The notes beneath the pieces are model-generated. The model ran no database searches. It was given only the letters and a program-made list of their open reading frames with translations, and was not told the DNA's origin. A stretch of DNA of 49,355 bases from QHYU01 sp041493955 (GTDB lineage Bacteria; Acidobacteriota; Terriglobia; Acidiferrales; UBA7541): contig JBGPZW010000005.1 in NCBI GenBank assembly GCA_041493955.1, positions 1 through 49,355 on the forward strand. Reading direction: 5' to 3'. Positions 25,626-35,137 of the stretch are shown one piece after another. A program made the position numbers and the translations under genes. The stretch's first letter is position 1. Every line of letters begins with the position of its first letter.

Positions 25626-26765
25626 ATGGGTTTCGCCACAGACGCTATTCACGTCGGCCAGGAGCCCGACCCCACGACCGGCGCCATCGTGCCGCCGATC
25701 TACCAGACCTCCACCTACGTGCAGCCGGAACTAGGCAAGAACAAGGGCTACGACTACGCGCGCACCGCGCACCCGAATCGCCGCGCGCTGGAGCGCTGCC
25801 TGGCGAAGCTCGAGGGCGGGCAATCGGCGTACGTTTTCTCCACGGGCATGGCCGCGATCGACGCCGTGTTCCGCCTGCTGCGGCCGGGCGACCACGTGAT
25901 TGTTTCCCAGGCGGTTTACGGCGGCGTCTTTCGACTGACCACGAAGCTGCTGGTGGACTTCGGCCTGGAGTTCAGCTTCGTTGACACCTCCTGCCTGGAA
26001 AACGTGGCCAGGGCCATCAAGCCGAGTACAAAGATGATCTACGTCGAGACGCCCACGAACCCGACGATGATCATCACCGACCTCGCTGCGGCCGCCAAAC
26101 TGGCCGCCGAGCGCAAACTGACGCTCGCGGTGGACAACACTTTCCTCAGTCCTTACCTCCAGCAGCCGATCGCATTGGGCGCGCACATTGTGGTGCACTC
26201 GATGACCAAATACCTTAACGGGCACAGCGACTGCACCGGCGGCGCGGTCATTCTCGCGCGCGCGGAGGACGCCGAAAAGATTTACTTCATCCAGCGCTCG
26301 GCGGGCACGGGCCTGGCGCCGATGGACTGTTTCCTGGTCTCGCGGGGCATCAAGACGCTGGCCGTGCGCATGGTGCAACACAACGCCAACGGCATGGCCA
26401 TCGCAAAGTTTCTCGAGGCCCACGCCAAAGTGAAGCGCGTACTCTACCCGGGCCTGGTTTCCCACCCGCAGCATGAAGTCGCGCGGCGGCAGCAGCGCGG
26501 CTTCGGCGCCATGCTCTCATTCGACCTGGGAGGGCTGGAGCCCGCGCGACGGCTGCTCAACACCGTCAAGCTCTGCTCACTGGCCGAGAGCCTCGGGGGT
26601 GTTGAAACGCTCATCTCGCTGCCGGCCGTGATGACCCACGCCTCCATGCCGCACGAAGTGCGCCAGCAGATCGGCATCACCGACGGGCTGGTCCGGCTCT
26701 CCGTGGGCATCGAAGATGTCGAAGATCTGATCGCCGACCTCGACCAGGCCCTCGCGAAGGTCTAA
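25626..26765 (+). CDS. Trans-sulfuration PLP enzyme (cystathionine gamma-synthase/lyase family)
   Basis: A 379-residue fold-type I PLP enzyme of methionine/cysteine metabolism. PLP binds to Lys195 in H-S-M-T-K-Y-L-N-G-H-S-D. V-D-N-T-F (169-173) holds the ring aspartate, and Y-V-E-T-P-T-N-P-T (139-147) is the family signature. The phosphate-side tyrosine region reads Y-x-Y-A-R-T-A-H-P-N-R, where most relatives have N-P-T, a family variant. Cystathionine gamma-synthase (metB) and gamma-lyase cannot be told apart from sequence alone. AAGGAGG precedes the ATG. Its stop overlaps the convergent cutA stop by four bases. Confidence 0.92.
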   Translation: MGFATDAIHVGQEPDPTTGAIVPPIYQTSTYVQPELGKNKGYDYARTAHPNRRALERCLAKLEGGQSAYVFSTGMAAIDAVFRLLRPGDHVIVSQAVYGGVFRLTTKLLVDFGLEFSFVDTSCLENVARAIKPSTKMIYVETPTNPTMIITDLAAAAKLAAERKLTLAVDNTFLSPYLQQPIALGAHIVVHSMTKYLNGHSDCTGGAVILARAEDAEKIYFIQRSAGTGLAPMDCFLVSRGIKTLAVRMVQHNANGMAIAKFLEAHAKVKRVLYPGLVSHPQHEVARRQQRGFGAMLSFDLGGLEPARRLLNTVKLCSLAESLGGVETLISLPAVMTHASMPHEVRQQIGITDGLVRLSVGIEDVEDLIADLDQALAKV

Positions 26766-27115
26766 CGTTTTCTCTTACGAGTTGCGCGGGGCGCCGCGCG
26801 AAGGTTATCTGCCAGCCATGCGAGGTACGCGGGCGAGCCGTCGGCAATTGGCAGGGCGATTACTTCCGGCACGTCGTAACTGTGCAGGCGCTCAATCGCC
26901 TGGCGAAGTCTAGGAAAGAGTTTCCTCGAGCTCTTGATCAGCAGCAGAAACTCCCTCGTGGTCTCCACCTTTCCCTTCCAGCGATACGTGGAGTACACAC
27001 GCGACTCCAGCGCGTTCGCGCATGCCGCGAGGCGTTGTTCGACCAGTTCTCGCGCGATGCGCCGAGCCTCGCGAGCGCTCGCACAGGTCACAAACACCAC
27101 AATCTTGTCCGTCAT
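26762..27115 (-). CDS. cutA: CutA-like divalent-cation tolerance protein
   Basis: A 117-residue member of the CutA1 family, small trimeric ferredoxin-like proteins linked to copper tolerance whose exact role is open. Features are V-V-F-V-T-C-A (5-11), the L-x-E-Q-R-L-A-A-C-A-N segment (about 24-34), Y-R-W-K-G-K (about 44-49), E-F-L-L-L-I-K-S and S-Y-D-V-P-E-V-I-A-L-P-I (about 81-92). The C-terminus adds about ten basic residues (R-K-R-K-R). The ATG at 27115 lies at the edge of the heptameric repeat 27118-27173; other in-frame ATGs at 27121 and 27124 lie inside the repeat. No clear Shine-Dalgarno is present, which may tie expression to the repeat region. Confidence 0.93.
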   Translation of the reverse strand: MTDKIVVFVTCASAREARRIARELVEQRLAACANALESRVYSTYRWKGKVETTREFLLLIKSSRKLFPRLRQAIERLHSYDVPEVIALPIADGSPAYLAWLADNLRAAPRATRKRKR

Positions 27116-27117
27116 TC

Positions 27118-27173
27118 TCATCACTCGTCACTCTTCACTTGTCACTTTCGACCGTGGACTCTCGACTGTCAAC
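27118..27173 (-). repeat. Eight tandem degenerate heptamers upstream of cutA
   Basis: Read on the minus strand: GTTGACA, GTCGAGA, GTCCACG, GTCGAAA, GTGACAA, GTGAAGA, GTGACGA, GTGATGA, in register with no gaps. Nearly every unit starts GT and keeps a purine-rich end. A ninth looser unit (GAGTAAG) continues upstream. The register runs into the start region of cutA. This is not codon structure, since it is outside the gene. Confidence 0.75.
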
Positions 27174-27216
27174 CTTACTCTACCCTTTACTCTTTCTCGC
27201 ACGCAGCGCACGCATA

Positions 27217-27246
27217 TTGGTTGCCGCCTGCGCGCCAAGATACAAT
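27217..27246 (+). promoter_or_regulatory. Promoter of the phosphohexomutase gene
   Basis: TTGGTT (27217-27222), 18 bases, TACAAT (27241-27246). Transcription would start near 27253, only about 13 bases before the ATG at 27266. The short leader has no Shine-Dalgarno. Confidence 0.5.
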
Positions 27247-27265
27247 AGCGCGCCGTAGCAGACAA

Positions 27266-28702
27266 ATGACGACCGGTCCAATCCGATTCGGCACTTCCGG
27301 CTGGCGCGCGATCATTGCCGACGAATTTACCTTTGCCAACGTGCGCCTGGCCGTGACCGCCATCGCCGAGCACGTCCGCAGCCGGAACAAGGCTCCCAAG
27401 CTCATCATCGGGCACGACACGCGTTTCCTCTCGGAAGATTTTTCGCGCGCGGCCGCTGAGGTCCTGCGCGCCCGCGGCGTGGAGGTGCTGTTCTGTGACG
27501 CCCCTGCGCCTACGCCGGCCATCGCGCACGAAATCCTGCGGCGCAAATGCGACGGGGCGATCAACTTTACCGCCAGCCACAATCCGGCCGAGTATCACGG
27601 GCTCAAATTTTCCGGGCCGGATGGCGGGCCAGCGCTGCCTGAGGTCACGCGTGAGATCGAAGCGCGCGTCGCGAAACTCCTGGCGCACCCCCCGGAGCGT
27701 CCCGCAGGCCATCCGACCGACGAATTCACAAGAATATCCCCGCGCGAGTCGTATCTCACTCGCCTCGGCGAGCTGGTGAAATTCGACGCCATTCGCAAGG
27801 CCCGGCTCAAGATTGTTTGCGACCCGCTGCACGGCTGCGGCGCCGGCTACCTCGACCGCGCGCTGGCCGATCACGGCATCACCGCAGCGGCCATTCGCAC
27901 CGGCCGCGACGTCCTCTTTGATGGCACCGGCCCGGACGTCTCCGAAGACAACCTGGCCCCGCTGCGCGACGCCGTGCTCGAACACAAAGCGCAGGTCGGC
28001 CTTGCCACCGACGGCGACGCGGACCGCTTCGGCATTCTCGATGAAGACGGTTTCTGGTTTTCGCCCAACCATATTCTCGCGCTGCTCTACGACTATCTGG
28101 TTGAAACGCGCGGGTGGCGGCTCCCCGCGGCACGCAGCGTGGCCACCACGCACTTGCTCGACGCCGTCGCGCGACACCACGGCGTGACGTGCTATCAGAC
28201 GCCAGTGGGCTTCAAATACATCGGCGAGCTGATCCAGCAGGACAAAATCGCGCTCGGCGGCGAAGAGAGCGCCGGCCTCTCCATCCGTGGGCACGTGCCG
28301 GAGAAGGACGGCATTCTGGCCGGCCTGCTCGTGGCCGAGATGATCGCCGCACGGCGCGCGCCGCTGCGCGAGCAATTGCAGAGTCTGTTCCGGCGCGTGG
28401 GCGCGGAGTTCTGGCCGCTGCGCACCAACCTCCACCTGCCGGACGACGTCAAGGGGCGCACGGTCGAACGGCTGAAGGAAGATTTTTCGAAGTTTCTGGG
28501 GCGCCGCGTGGCGGAAACCGATCGCACGGACGGGTTGAAGCTGATCTTCGACGACGGCTCGTGGATTCTCCTGCGGCTCTCGGGCACCGAGCCGCTCCTG
28601 CGGATCTACACCGAGGCGGCCACTGCTGCGGGAGCGTCGCAACTGGCCGAGGAGGCTCGAGCCTGGATTTTCGCCGCCGCAGCCAAAGGGCACCACCGAT
28701 GA
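27266..28702 (+). CDS. Phosphohexomutase (phosphoglucomutase/phosphomannomutase family)
   Basis: A 478-residue alpha-D-phosphohexomutase that moves phosphate between C6 and C1 of hexoses. R-F-G-T-S-G-W-R (7-14) starts domain 1. T-A-S-H-N-P (102-107) holds the phosphoserine, Ser104. T-D-G-D-A-D-R-F-G near 250 binds the metal. G-G-E-E-S-A-G near 331 is the sugar-binding loop, and R-L-S-G-T-E-P near 441 binds the phosphate. Glucose versus mannose specificity is not evident. I use the ATG at 27266 because it gives the family's normal N-terminus; the frame is open far upstream without conservation. Its TGA overlaps the ATG of the FtsB-like gene (ATGA). Confidence 0.94.
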   Translation: MTTGPIRFGTSGWRAIIADEFTFANVRLAVTAIAEHVRSRNKAPKLIIGHDTRFLSEDFSRAAAEVLRARGVEVLFCDAPAPTPAIAHEILRRKCDGAINFTASHNPAEYHGLKFSGPDGGPALPEVTREIEARVAKLLAHPPERPAGHPTDEFTRISPRESYLTRLGELVKFDAIRKARLKIVCDPLHGCGAGYLDRALADHGITAAAIRTGRDVLFDGTGPDVSEDNLAPLRDAVLEHKAQVGLATDGDADRFGILDEDGFWFSPNHILALLYDYLVETRGWRLPAARSVATTHLLDAVARHHGVTCYQTPVGFKYIGELIQQDKIALGGEESAGLSIRGHVPEKDGILAGLLVAEMIAARRAPLREQLQSLFRRVGAEFWPLRTNLHLPDDVKGRTVERLKEDFSKFLGRRVAETDRTDGLKLIFDDGSWILLRLSGTEPLLRIYTEAATAAGASQLAEEARAWIFAAAAKGHHR

Positions 28703-29031
28703 GCCGGCTTGCGCCTCCGCCGTCATTCCTCCGCCGCCACCTGCGCACGATTCTGGCCGTGGCGCTGTTTGCCCTGCTGATTCACGACATCTTTGGAGCG
28801 CACGGCTTTCTGGCTATGCGGCGCACGCAGAAGGAGATCGAACAACTGCGCCGGGAGATTGATCGCGTCAACGCAGAAAACCGCGAGCTCGACGGCCAGG
28901 TGAAGGCGCTCAAGAACGATCCCCGCATGATTGAGCGCATCGCCCGTGAAGAGATGGGCTTGGCCCGGCCGGGCGAGCTCATCTTCAAGCTGCCCGCGCC
29001 GCCCGCCAAGCAGGAAACACCGAAGAGATAA
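28699..29031 (+). CDS. Septum formation initiator protein (FtsB/DivIC-like)
   Basis: A 110-residue bitopic membrane protein of the FtsB/DivIC family, which joins FtsL and FtsQ-type proteins in the divisome. A short basic cytosolic end is followed by one helix (about 16-36) and a coiled coil of I/L heptads (about 40-72, E-I-E-Q-L-R-R-E-I). The conserved end reads R-E-E-M-G-L-A-R-P-G-E-L-I-F (about 83-96). A Pro/Lys tail follows. The ATG overlaps the phosphohexomutase stop, so translation is coupled. In many bacteria ftsB sits next to eno; coupling to a sugar mutase is less usual. It ends three bases from the convergent gene at 29035. Confidence 0.9.
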   Translation: MSRLAPPPSFLRRHLRTILAVALFALLIHDIFGAHGFLAMRRTQKEIEQLRREIDRVNAENRELDGQVKALKNDPRMIERIAREEMGLARPGELIFKLPAPPAKQETPKR

Positions 29032-29034
29032 GGG

Positions 29035-30174
29035 CTACTCCGCGCGTGCCGGGCGGCGAAACCATCCCAGCACCTCAGCTCCGCGACCCTTGAGCCGCGT
29101 TCTCACCCACGAGAGCAGCACCATGGCCAGGAAGATTGCCAGCAGGCCCAGCGTCGCTGTTTGGATGCTCATCGAGCGCTTCGGCAGGATGGAGAATCGG
29201 CCGTAGACGAACTCGATGTGCACCCAGTACACGAGCAGCGAGGTTTGTCCCAACTGGATGATGGGACTGATGCCCCACTGCGCCGCGCCCCAGCGGCACC
29301 ATACGTAGCTGCCCAGTAGAATGCCCAGCAGAACGCCGATGCGAGCCAGAAAGAAGTTGGGGCTGGTGTGCCAGAAATCATAAACAGCGTAAAATTGCCG
29401 CGGCTGGGCGTCGAGCCGCCACGCGAGAGCTCCCACCGCAGCGCCTCCCGCGCCCAACAGGGCCACCGTGCGTGCTTCATTGCGTCGCGCCCAATCGCCC
29501 AGCAACAGGAAACCCACCGCCAGGCCGGCAAAGGCGAATGCCGTCCACGGAAACAGCGGAAACAACCACGCCTGCGGCTGCGGATAGATGTGCACACCGT
29601 TAAGGTAGGACTCGAGGAACCACGGCAGCCAGCGCGGCCGCCAGGTGGTCCACAGGGGCGGTGTGACCAGGGCCACGGCCAGCGCCACGCTGGATGCCGC
29701 CAGAATGCTGACTGTGCGGCTGCCGGTCGCGTCCTCCTTCCTGCCAATTCCAGCGGTCAGGCGACAGACCAAGCCCATCAGCATCATAGATAGCCCGATT
29801 ATGTTGAGCACGTCCACGCGGAGCAGGTCGGTCCATGGCGCACCGGGCTGTCCGAGGATGAATTCCTGCACGCGAAAGAGCAGCCCGAGGCCGTAGATCT
29901 CTGCGCCGCGGCGGATGGTGGTGTGCGCAATGTCGTTTTGCGCGACCTCGCGCCGGCGCAGCTTGTCGGTCACCAGCGCAAAGGATATGCCGGCCAGGAA
30001 GAGAAACAGCGGCGCCGGCAGCGTGCCGCCCAACTGCGACCACTTGAAGAATTGCGTGGAGCGCTGCCCATCGGACAACCAGGAGTCGTAACAGTGCGTC
30101 TGGAACATCAGCAGGCAGGCCAGCCCGCGCATCCAGTCAATGTAGGTCAAGCGCATTTTCGGTTGCTCGCCCAT
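29035..30174 (-). CDS. DUF1624/HGSNAT-like multi-pass membrane protein
   Basis: A 379-residue integral membrane protein with about ten hydrophobic helices. It begins R-L-x-Y-I-D-W-M-R-G-L-A (about 8-19) with a histidine in Q-T-H-C-Y-D, then P-L-F-L-F-L-A-G. This is the pattern of the DUF1624/heparan-alpha-glucosaminide N-acetyltransferase-like family, which by analogy carries acyl groups across the membrane to sugars. Acceptor and donor are unknown. The start at 30174 has AAGGAA six bases upstream; ATGs at 30189 and 30156 are alternatives. It is divergent from the CPBP protease. Confidence 0.85.
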   Translation of the reverse strand: MGEQPKMRLTYIDWMRGLACLLMFQTHCYDSWLSDGQRSTQFFKWSQLGGTLPAPLFLFLAGISFALVTDKLRRREVAQNDIAHTTIRRGAEIYGLGLLFRVQEFILGQPGAPWTDLLRVDVLNIIGLSMMLMGLVCRLTAGIGRKEDATGSRTVSILAASSVALAVALVTPPLWTTWRPRWLPWFLESYLNGVHIYPQPQAWLFPLFPWTAFAFAGLAVGFLLLGDWARRNEARTVALLGAGGAAVGALAWRLDAQPRQFYAVYDFWHTSPNFFLARIGVLLGILLGSYVWCRWGAAQWGISPIIQLGQTSLLVYWVHIEFVYGRFSILPKRSMSIQTATLGLLAIFLAMVLLSWVRTRLKGRGAEVLGWFRRPARAE

Positions 30175-30267
30175 ATCAGTTCCTTGCATCAGAAGAGGTT
30201 TGCGGCACCTCGCTCATGACTGGTCTCCATTCATCCGAAACCCGTCAAACCGGAGGAGCCTCTGCGT

Positions 30268-30273
30268 TAAACT
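30268..30273 (+). promoter_or_regulatory. -10-like TAAACT next to the CPBP start codon
   Basis: TAAACT ends eight bases before the ATG at 30282, with no ribosome site between. A leaderless or near-leaderless transcript would result. No good -35 is visible. Confidence 0.35.
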
Positions 30274-30281
30274 ATCGCGCC

Positions 30282-31268
30282 ATGTCCGGCGAACGCCAAC
30301 TGGGTCTTGCTGCTGCGCTCGGACTCTGGGCCGCCCTGGGCTTCGTCGCAGCATTCTACGGCACCTGGTTGGGATACGGCGGCCACCGGTTCGCCGTCAC
30401 CCTGGGCATCTTTGCCTTCTTCCTGGCCGTGGTCGTCCTGCTCGCTGGACGGGGCGTCCAGGAACGCCTCGCCCGGCTGCTTGGCCCGCGCGGCGGCCTG
30501 GCTGTCACGCTCTTGCCGCTCCTTGCATACCTGATTTACGCCTTGGGGACAAATAATTTTGCGTGGTGGCGGGCGGGGATTGCCGTCGCCTACGCGCTGT
30601 TACCCGTCCTGCTGGTGGCGAGCGCCGGCAAACGGCCGGCGGGCACATGGCAAGATTACGCCGCGATTGTTGCCCTCTGGGTACCCGTGAAATTCCGTTG
30701 GCTCTCCGATCTCTGGCCTTACCCGAACCAGCGGCTGAGCTATGTCTTGACTGTCTTGCTGGCGTTAAACGTGGGCATTGTCGCGTTTCTCTTCGTGCGG
30801 CGGCTGGACGGCGTCGGCTACACGATTGCCTGGGGACGCGGCACGGGCCGCGCGGTCGGATTGAACTTCGTGCTGCTGGCCGCGATTGCGATTCCGCTGG
30901 GTCAAGCCATCGGCTTCATCCGCTTTGATCCCTCATTCGACCGGCTGAAGGCACTGCCGCTCACCGCACTGGGAATCTTCTTGTTGACCGCCTGGCCGGA
31001 AGAGTTCCTGTTTCGTGGGCTGTTGCAGAATCTACTCTCGAGAACGCTCGGCGGCGCAACTCCCGGCCTGATCGCGGCTGCGGTGATTTTCGGCCTCGCA
31101 CACATAACCAACAACAATGTGTTTCCCAACTGGCGATACGTGTTGCTGGCTACGATTGCAGGGTTTTTCTACGGCCGGGCGTGGCGGCGGGCGGGCTCGA
31201 TCTTCGCCTCGGCGCTGGTCCACGCGCTGGTCAACGTGACCTGGCACCTGCTCTTCCGCACACTGTAG
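30282..31268 (+). CDS. CPBP-family intramembrane glutamic/metalloprotease
   Basis: A 328-residue membrane protein of the CPBP family (Rce1/CAAX-protease related). There are about eight hydrophobic segments. Motif 1 is P-E-E-F-L-F-R (Glu240, Glu241, Arg245). Motif 2 is F-G-L-A-H (His274), and a third histidine comes in L-V-H-A-L-V-N (His314). This full set suggests an active enzyme. Bacterial CPBP members act in peptide maturation or stress protection; here no peptide gene is adjacent. The frame opens at 30216, but the ATG at 30282 fits the -10 at 30268. It ends nine bases from the convergent gene at 31278. Confidence 0.88.
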   Translation: MSGERQLGLAAALGLWAALGFVAAFYGTWLGYGGHRFAVTLGIFAFFLAVVVLLAGRGVQERLARLLGPRGGLAVTLLPLLAYLIYALGTNNFAWWRAGIAVAYALLPVLLVASAGKRPAGTWQDYAAIVALWVPVKFRWLSDLWPYPNQRLSYVLTVLLALNVGIVAFLFVRRLDGVGYTIAWGRGTGRAVGLNFVLLAAIAIPLGQAIGFIRFDPSFDRLKALPLTALGIFLLTAWPEEFLFRGLLQNLLSRTLGGATPGLIAAAVIFGLAHITNNNVFPNWRYVLLATIAGFFYGRAWRRAGSIFASALVHALVNVTWHLLFRTL

Positions 31269-31277
31269 CTACGGTGC

Positions 31278-31850
31278 TCAAAGTTGAAAATGTCTGTCAA
31301 TTATCTGCTCCATTCTAGCTTTCATCTTTTTTCTTGCGTCGGCATCCCCGGCCCTCATTTGAGAAATCCATTCGGAAAATTCGGCCTTGAGAGCACAGTG
31401 GAAAAGCGAGCGGTTAAGAACGAAATTCCCTTCGCTGTCCTGTTCGATGATCTTTCCGGGTGGTTGAGTTTGTTCGATTAGCCATTTCTTACGGGTTTCA
31501 GTGTCGTGGATGAGGCCGTTGCGGATGTTTTCACAGAACAATCTCGCCGTCTTTCTGTCGAAGCCGAAATGCTTGGAGCCCGTGAGAAAGGCCTCGTAAA
31601 CGCAGCACCGGCCCTCAGAAGCCCGTCCTGATTGGAAGCCATAGATGGTTTCGAGTAACAGACAATCCAGCGCAATGACCGCGAAGCCAGAGAAGCGTTT
31701 ATCCGCAATGCTGTCGACCCAATCTATGAATCTTCCGCGGATCCGGTCTTCGACGATATCGATCGCCTTCAACCAACTAGTCTTTTGATGGAAGTCTAAC
31801 TGACGCCAGTCGCTAAGCCGGTAATGGGGTGAGATGAGAGGGTCCCGCAA
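31278..31850 (-). CDS. Hypothetical protein, AT-richer than its neighbours
   Basis: A 190-residue, apparently cytosolic, helical protein without signal peptide or membrane segment. It carries F-C-E-N-I-R-N-G-L-I-H-D-T-E-T-R near 107, a segment resembling the R-N-x-x-x-H motifs of HEPN-type folds; this is a weak analogy. The DNA is visibly AT-richer than all flanking genes, which suggests recent transfer. The start is one of two adjacent TTG codons (31853 and 31850). The second lies five bases after GGAGG and is chosen for spacing. No family is recognised with confidence. If HEPN-like it could be a nuclease or a defence-related protein, but no partner gene is present. Confidence 0.65.
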   Translation of the reverse strand: MRDPLISPHYRLSDWRQLDFHQKTSWLKAIDIVEDRIRGRFIDWVDSIADKRFSGFAVIALDCLLLETIYGFQSGRASEGRCCVYEAFLTGSKHFGFDRKTARLFCENIRNGLIHDTETRKKWLIEQTQPPGKIIEQDSEGNFVLNRSLFHCALKAEFSEWISQMRAGDADARKKMKARMEQIIDRHFQL

Positions 31851-31888
31851 CAAAACCTCCCGAGAAACGTAACAAGTGATCCGATCTC

Positions 31889-32665
31889 TTACCGAACCAC
31901 GCCCGCGAGGGGGCTCGATGCCGAAGCGTAGAGCTTCTTGGGGATGCGGCCCGCCAGATACGCTTTGCGGCCGGCTTCAACGGCATCGCGCATGGCTTCG
32001 GCCATCAGCACGGCGTCCTGCGCTTCGGCAATGGCGGTATTCATCAGCACGCCGTCGGCGCCCAGCTCCATGGCCACGGTGGCGTCGGACGCGGTGCCGA
32101 CGCCCGCGTCCACGATGAGGGGCACTTCCGTAACGCGTTCGCGGAGGATGCGGAGGTTGGCAGCGTTCTGGATGCCCATGCCCGAGCCAATTGGCGCGCC
32201 CAGCGGCATCACCGCCGCGGCACCGGCGTCGATCAGCTTGCGCGCGACGACCAGGTCGTCGTTGGTGTAGGGCAGCACGATGAAGCCTTCCTTCACTAGA
32301 GTCTTCGTTGCCGCCACCAATTGCTCGGTGTCCGGAAACAACGTCTGCTGATCGCCGATCACCTCCAGCTTCACCCATTCGGACAACCCGACCTCGCGCC
32401 CCAGCCGCGCCGTGCGGATGGCTTCCTCGGCGGTGTAGCAACCCGCGGTGTTGGGCAGAATGAAGAATTTCTTGCGGTCGATATAGTCCAGCAGCGATTC
32501 CTTGGTGCGGTCGGTGAGGTTGACGCGGCGCACCGCTACGGTGACCACCTCCGCGCCCGAGGCTTCGTGTGCCCGGACCATCTCCTGAAAACTGCGGTAC
32601 TTTCCCGTACCCACAATCAGCCGCGAACGAAACGCGCGGCCGGCAATCACCAGTTGATCGGCCAT
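31889..32665 (-). CDS. thiG: Thiazole synthase
   Basis: A 258-residue TIM-barrel enzyme that joins deoxyxylulose phosphate, an imine and ThiS-bound sulfur into the thiazole of thiamine. Lys99 in W-V-K-L-E-V is the Schiff-base lysine. R-R-V-N-L (46-50), G-C-Y-T-A-E-E-A and the phosphate loop G-S-G-M-G-I near 168 are all present. The window has no thiS, thiH/thiO or thiF beside it, unlike most thi operons. No TPP riboswitch is seen in the 90 bases upstream. A ribosome site (GGAG) and the promoter at 32686-32713 precede it. Confidence 0.96.
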   Translation of the reverse strand: MADQLVIAGRAFRSRLIVGTGKYRSFQEMVRAHEASGAEVVTVAVRRVNLTDRTKESLLDYIDRKKFFILPNTAGCYTAEEAIRTARLGREVGLSEWVKLEVIGDQQTLFPDTEQLVAATKTLVKEGFIVLPYTNDDLVVARKLIDAGAAAVMPLGAPIGSGMGIQNAANLRILRERVTEVPLIVDAGVGTASDATVAMELGADGVLMNTAIAEAQDAVLMAEAMRDAVEAGRKAYLAGRIPKKLYASASSPLAGVVR

Positions 32666-32685
32666 TGGGTTTTGCTCCTGCCTTG

Positions 32686-32713
32686 ATTCTACTCCTCGAG
32701 CTGCGCCTCACAA
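32686..32713 (-). promoter_or_regulatory. Promoter of thiG
   Basis: Minus strand: TTGTGA (32713-32708), 16 bases, TAGAAT (32691-32686). The leader would be about 14-20 bases and carry the GGAG ribosome site. The promoter lies 44 bases downstream of the decayed methyltransferase, so thiG need not depend on read-through. Confidence 0.5.
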
Positions 32714-32756
32714 AACCGCAAAGGGAAAGGCCGGGCTCGCCGCAATTCATGCGTGT

Positions 32757-33193
32757 TTACCGCACGCGAATACGGGGCCACCAGCGCGGAACATTCTGGC
32801 AATACGCGCGGTATTCTTCGCCGAATTGTCGTTCCATGTCACGTTCTTCTTAGAAGGGCACGAACCACATTCCGACAGATCCTAGCCAGAGAGCCGTTCC
32901 CATCAGGATCATTCCCACGCCCCACATCATCGGGTTGCGGACGTACCGGTAAGGCCCGGAGGTCACCAGCGTCTTTAGTCTTGGCGACGAAGGGGTGGGA
33001 TGTGCCCTCGCCGATCCGCCGGAACAGGACAGAGCACCACGCGACGAGGGCAGCACCCGTCACGACGAGGAACCGCCCGACCCAGGGCCAGTGCGGGCCT
33101 CGCCAGCTGAGGACTGTGTCGAGCCAAGTCCACGCCACGGTGACCCCGACAACGAGGGGTGGGAAGCCAGAGGAACCGCAGGAGATCGCGCAC
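32757..33193 (-). pseudogene. Frameshifted isoprenylcysteine/phospholipid methyltransferase-type gene
   Basis: Fragments of one membrane methyltransferase lie in order but in different frames. From GTG 33193, four bases after GGGAGG, the first frame gives R-D-L-L-R-F-L-W-L-P-T-P. A second frame gives L-V-V-G-V-T-V-A-W-T-W down to S-H-P-F-V-A-K-T-K. A third frame gives L-V-T-S-G-P-Y-R-Y-V-R-N-P-M-M, the family signature, and W-F-V-P-F, then a TAA (32852-32850). After that stop the same frame continues with E-R-Q-F-G-E-E-Y-R-A-Y and V-P-R-W-W-P-R, the expected C-terminus, to TAA 32757. So there are two frameshifts and one in-frame stop. It starts 24 bases past the acyl-CoA synthetase stop. Sequencing error is possible, but three lesions make decay more likely. 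Confidence 0.82.
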
Positions 33194-33217
33194 AGACCCT
33201 CCCGCCCCGCCGGGGAG

Positions 33218-35029
<1,812 letters not shown>

Positions 35030-35045
35030 GAACGTTATGGCCATC

Positions 35046-35118
35046 AATCTAACGCAGCGGCACGGCTCCGCGCAATGGACCTTCCGCGCTGCAAAGCCTC
35101 CCCGAGCTGCGTTAAGAT
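35046..35118. promoter_or_regulatory. Mirror-symmetric divergent promoter region (acyl-CoA synthetase / hutU)
   Basis: AACGCAGC (35051-35058) and its exact inverted copy GCTGCGTT (35106-35113) flank 47 bases. Each copy overlaps a -10-like element pointing outward: TAGATT on the minus strand (35051-35046) and TAAGAT on the plus strand (35113-35118). The symmetry could bind one regulator that acts on both genes, or reflect duplicated promoter parts. Confidence 0.4.
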
Positions 35119-35137
35119 GAGGCTGAGGTATAACGCC

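Noticed and set aside
27128..28726. 532-codon minus-strand frame across the phosphohexomutase
   Set aside because: Antisense shadow of a conserved enzyme with all catalytic motifs on the plus strand.
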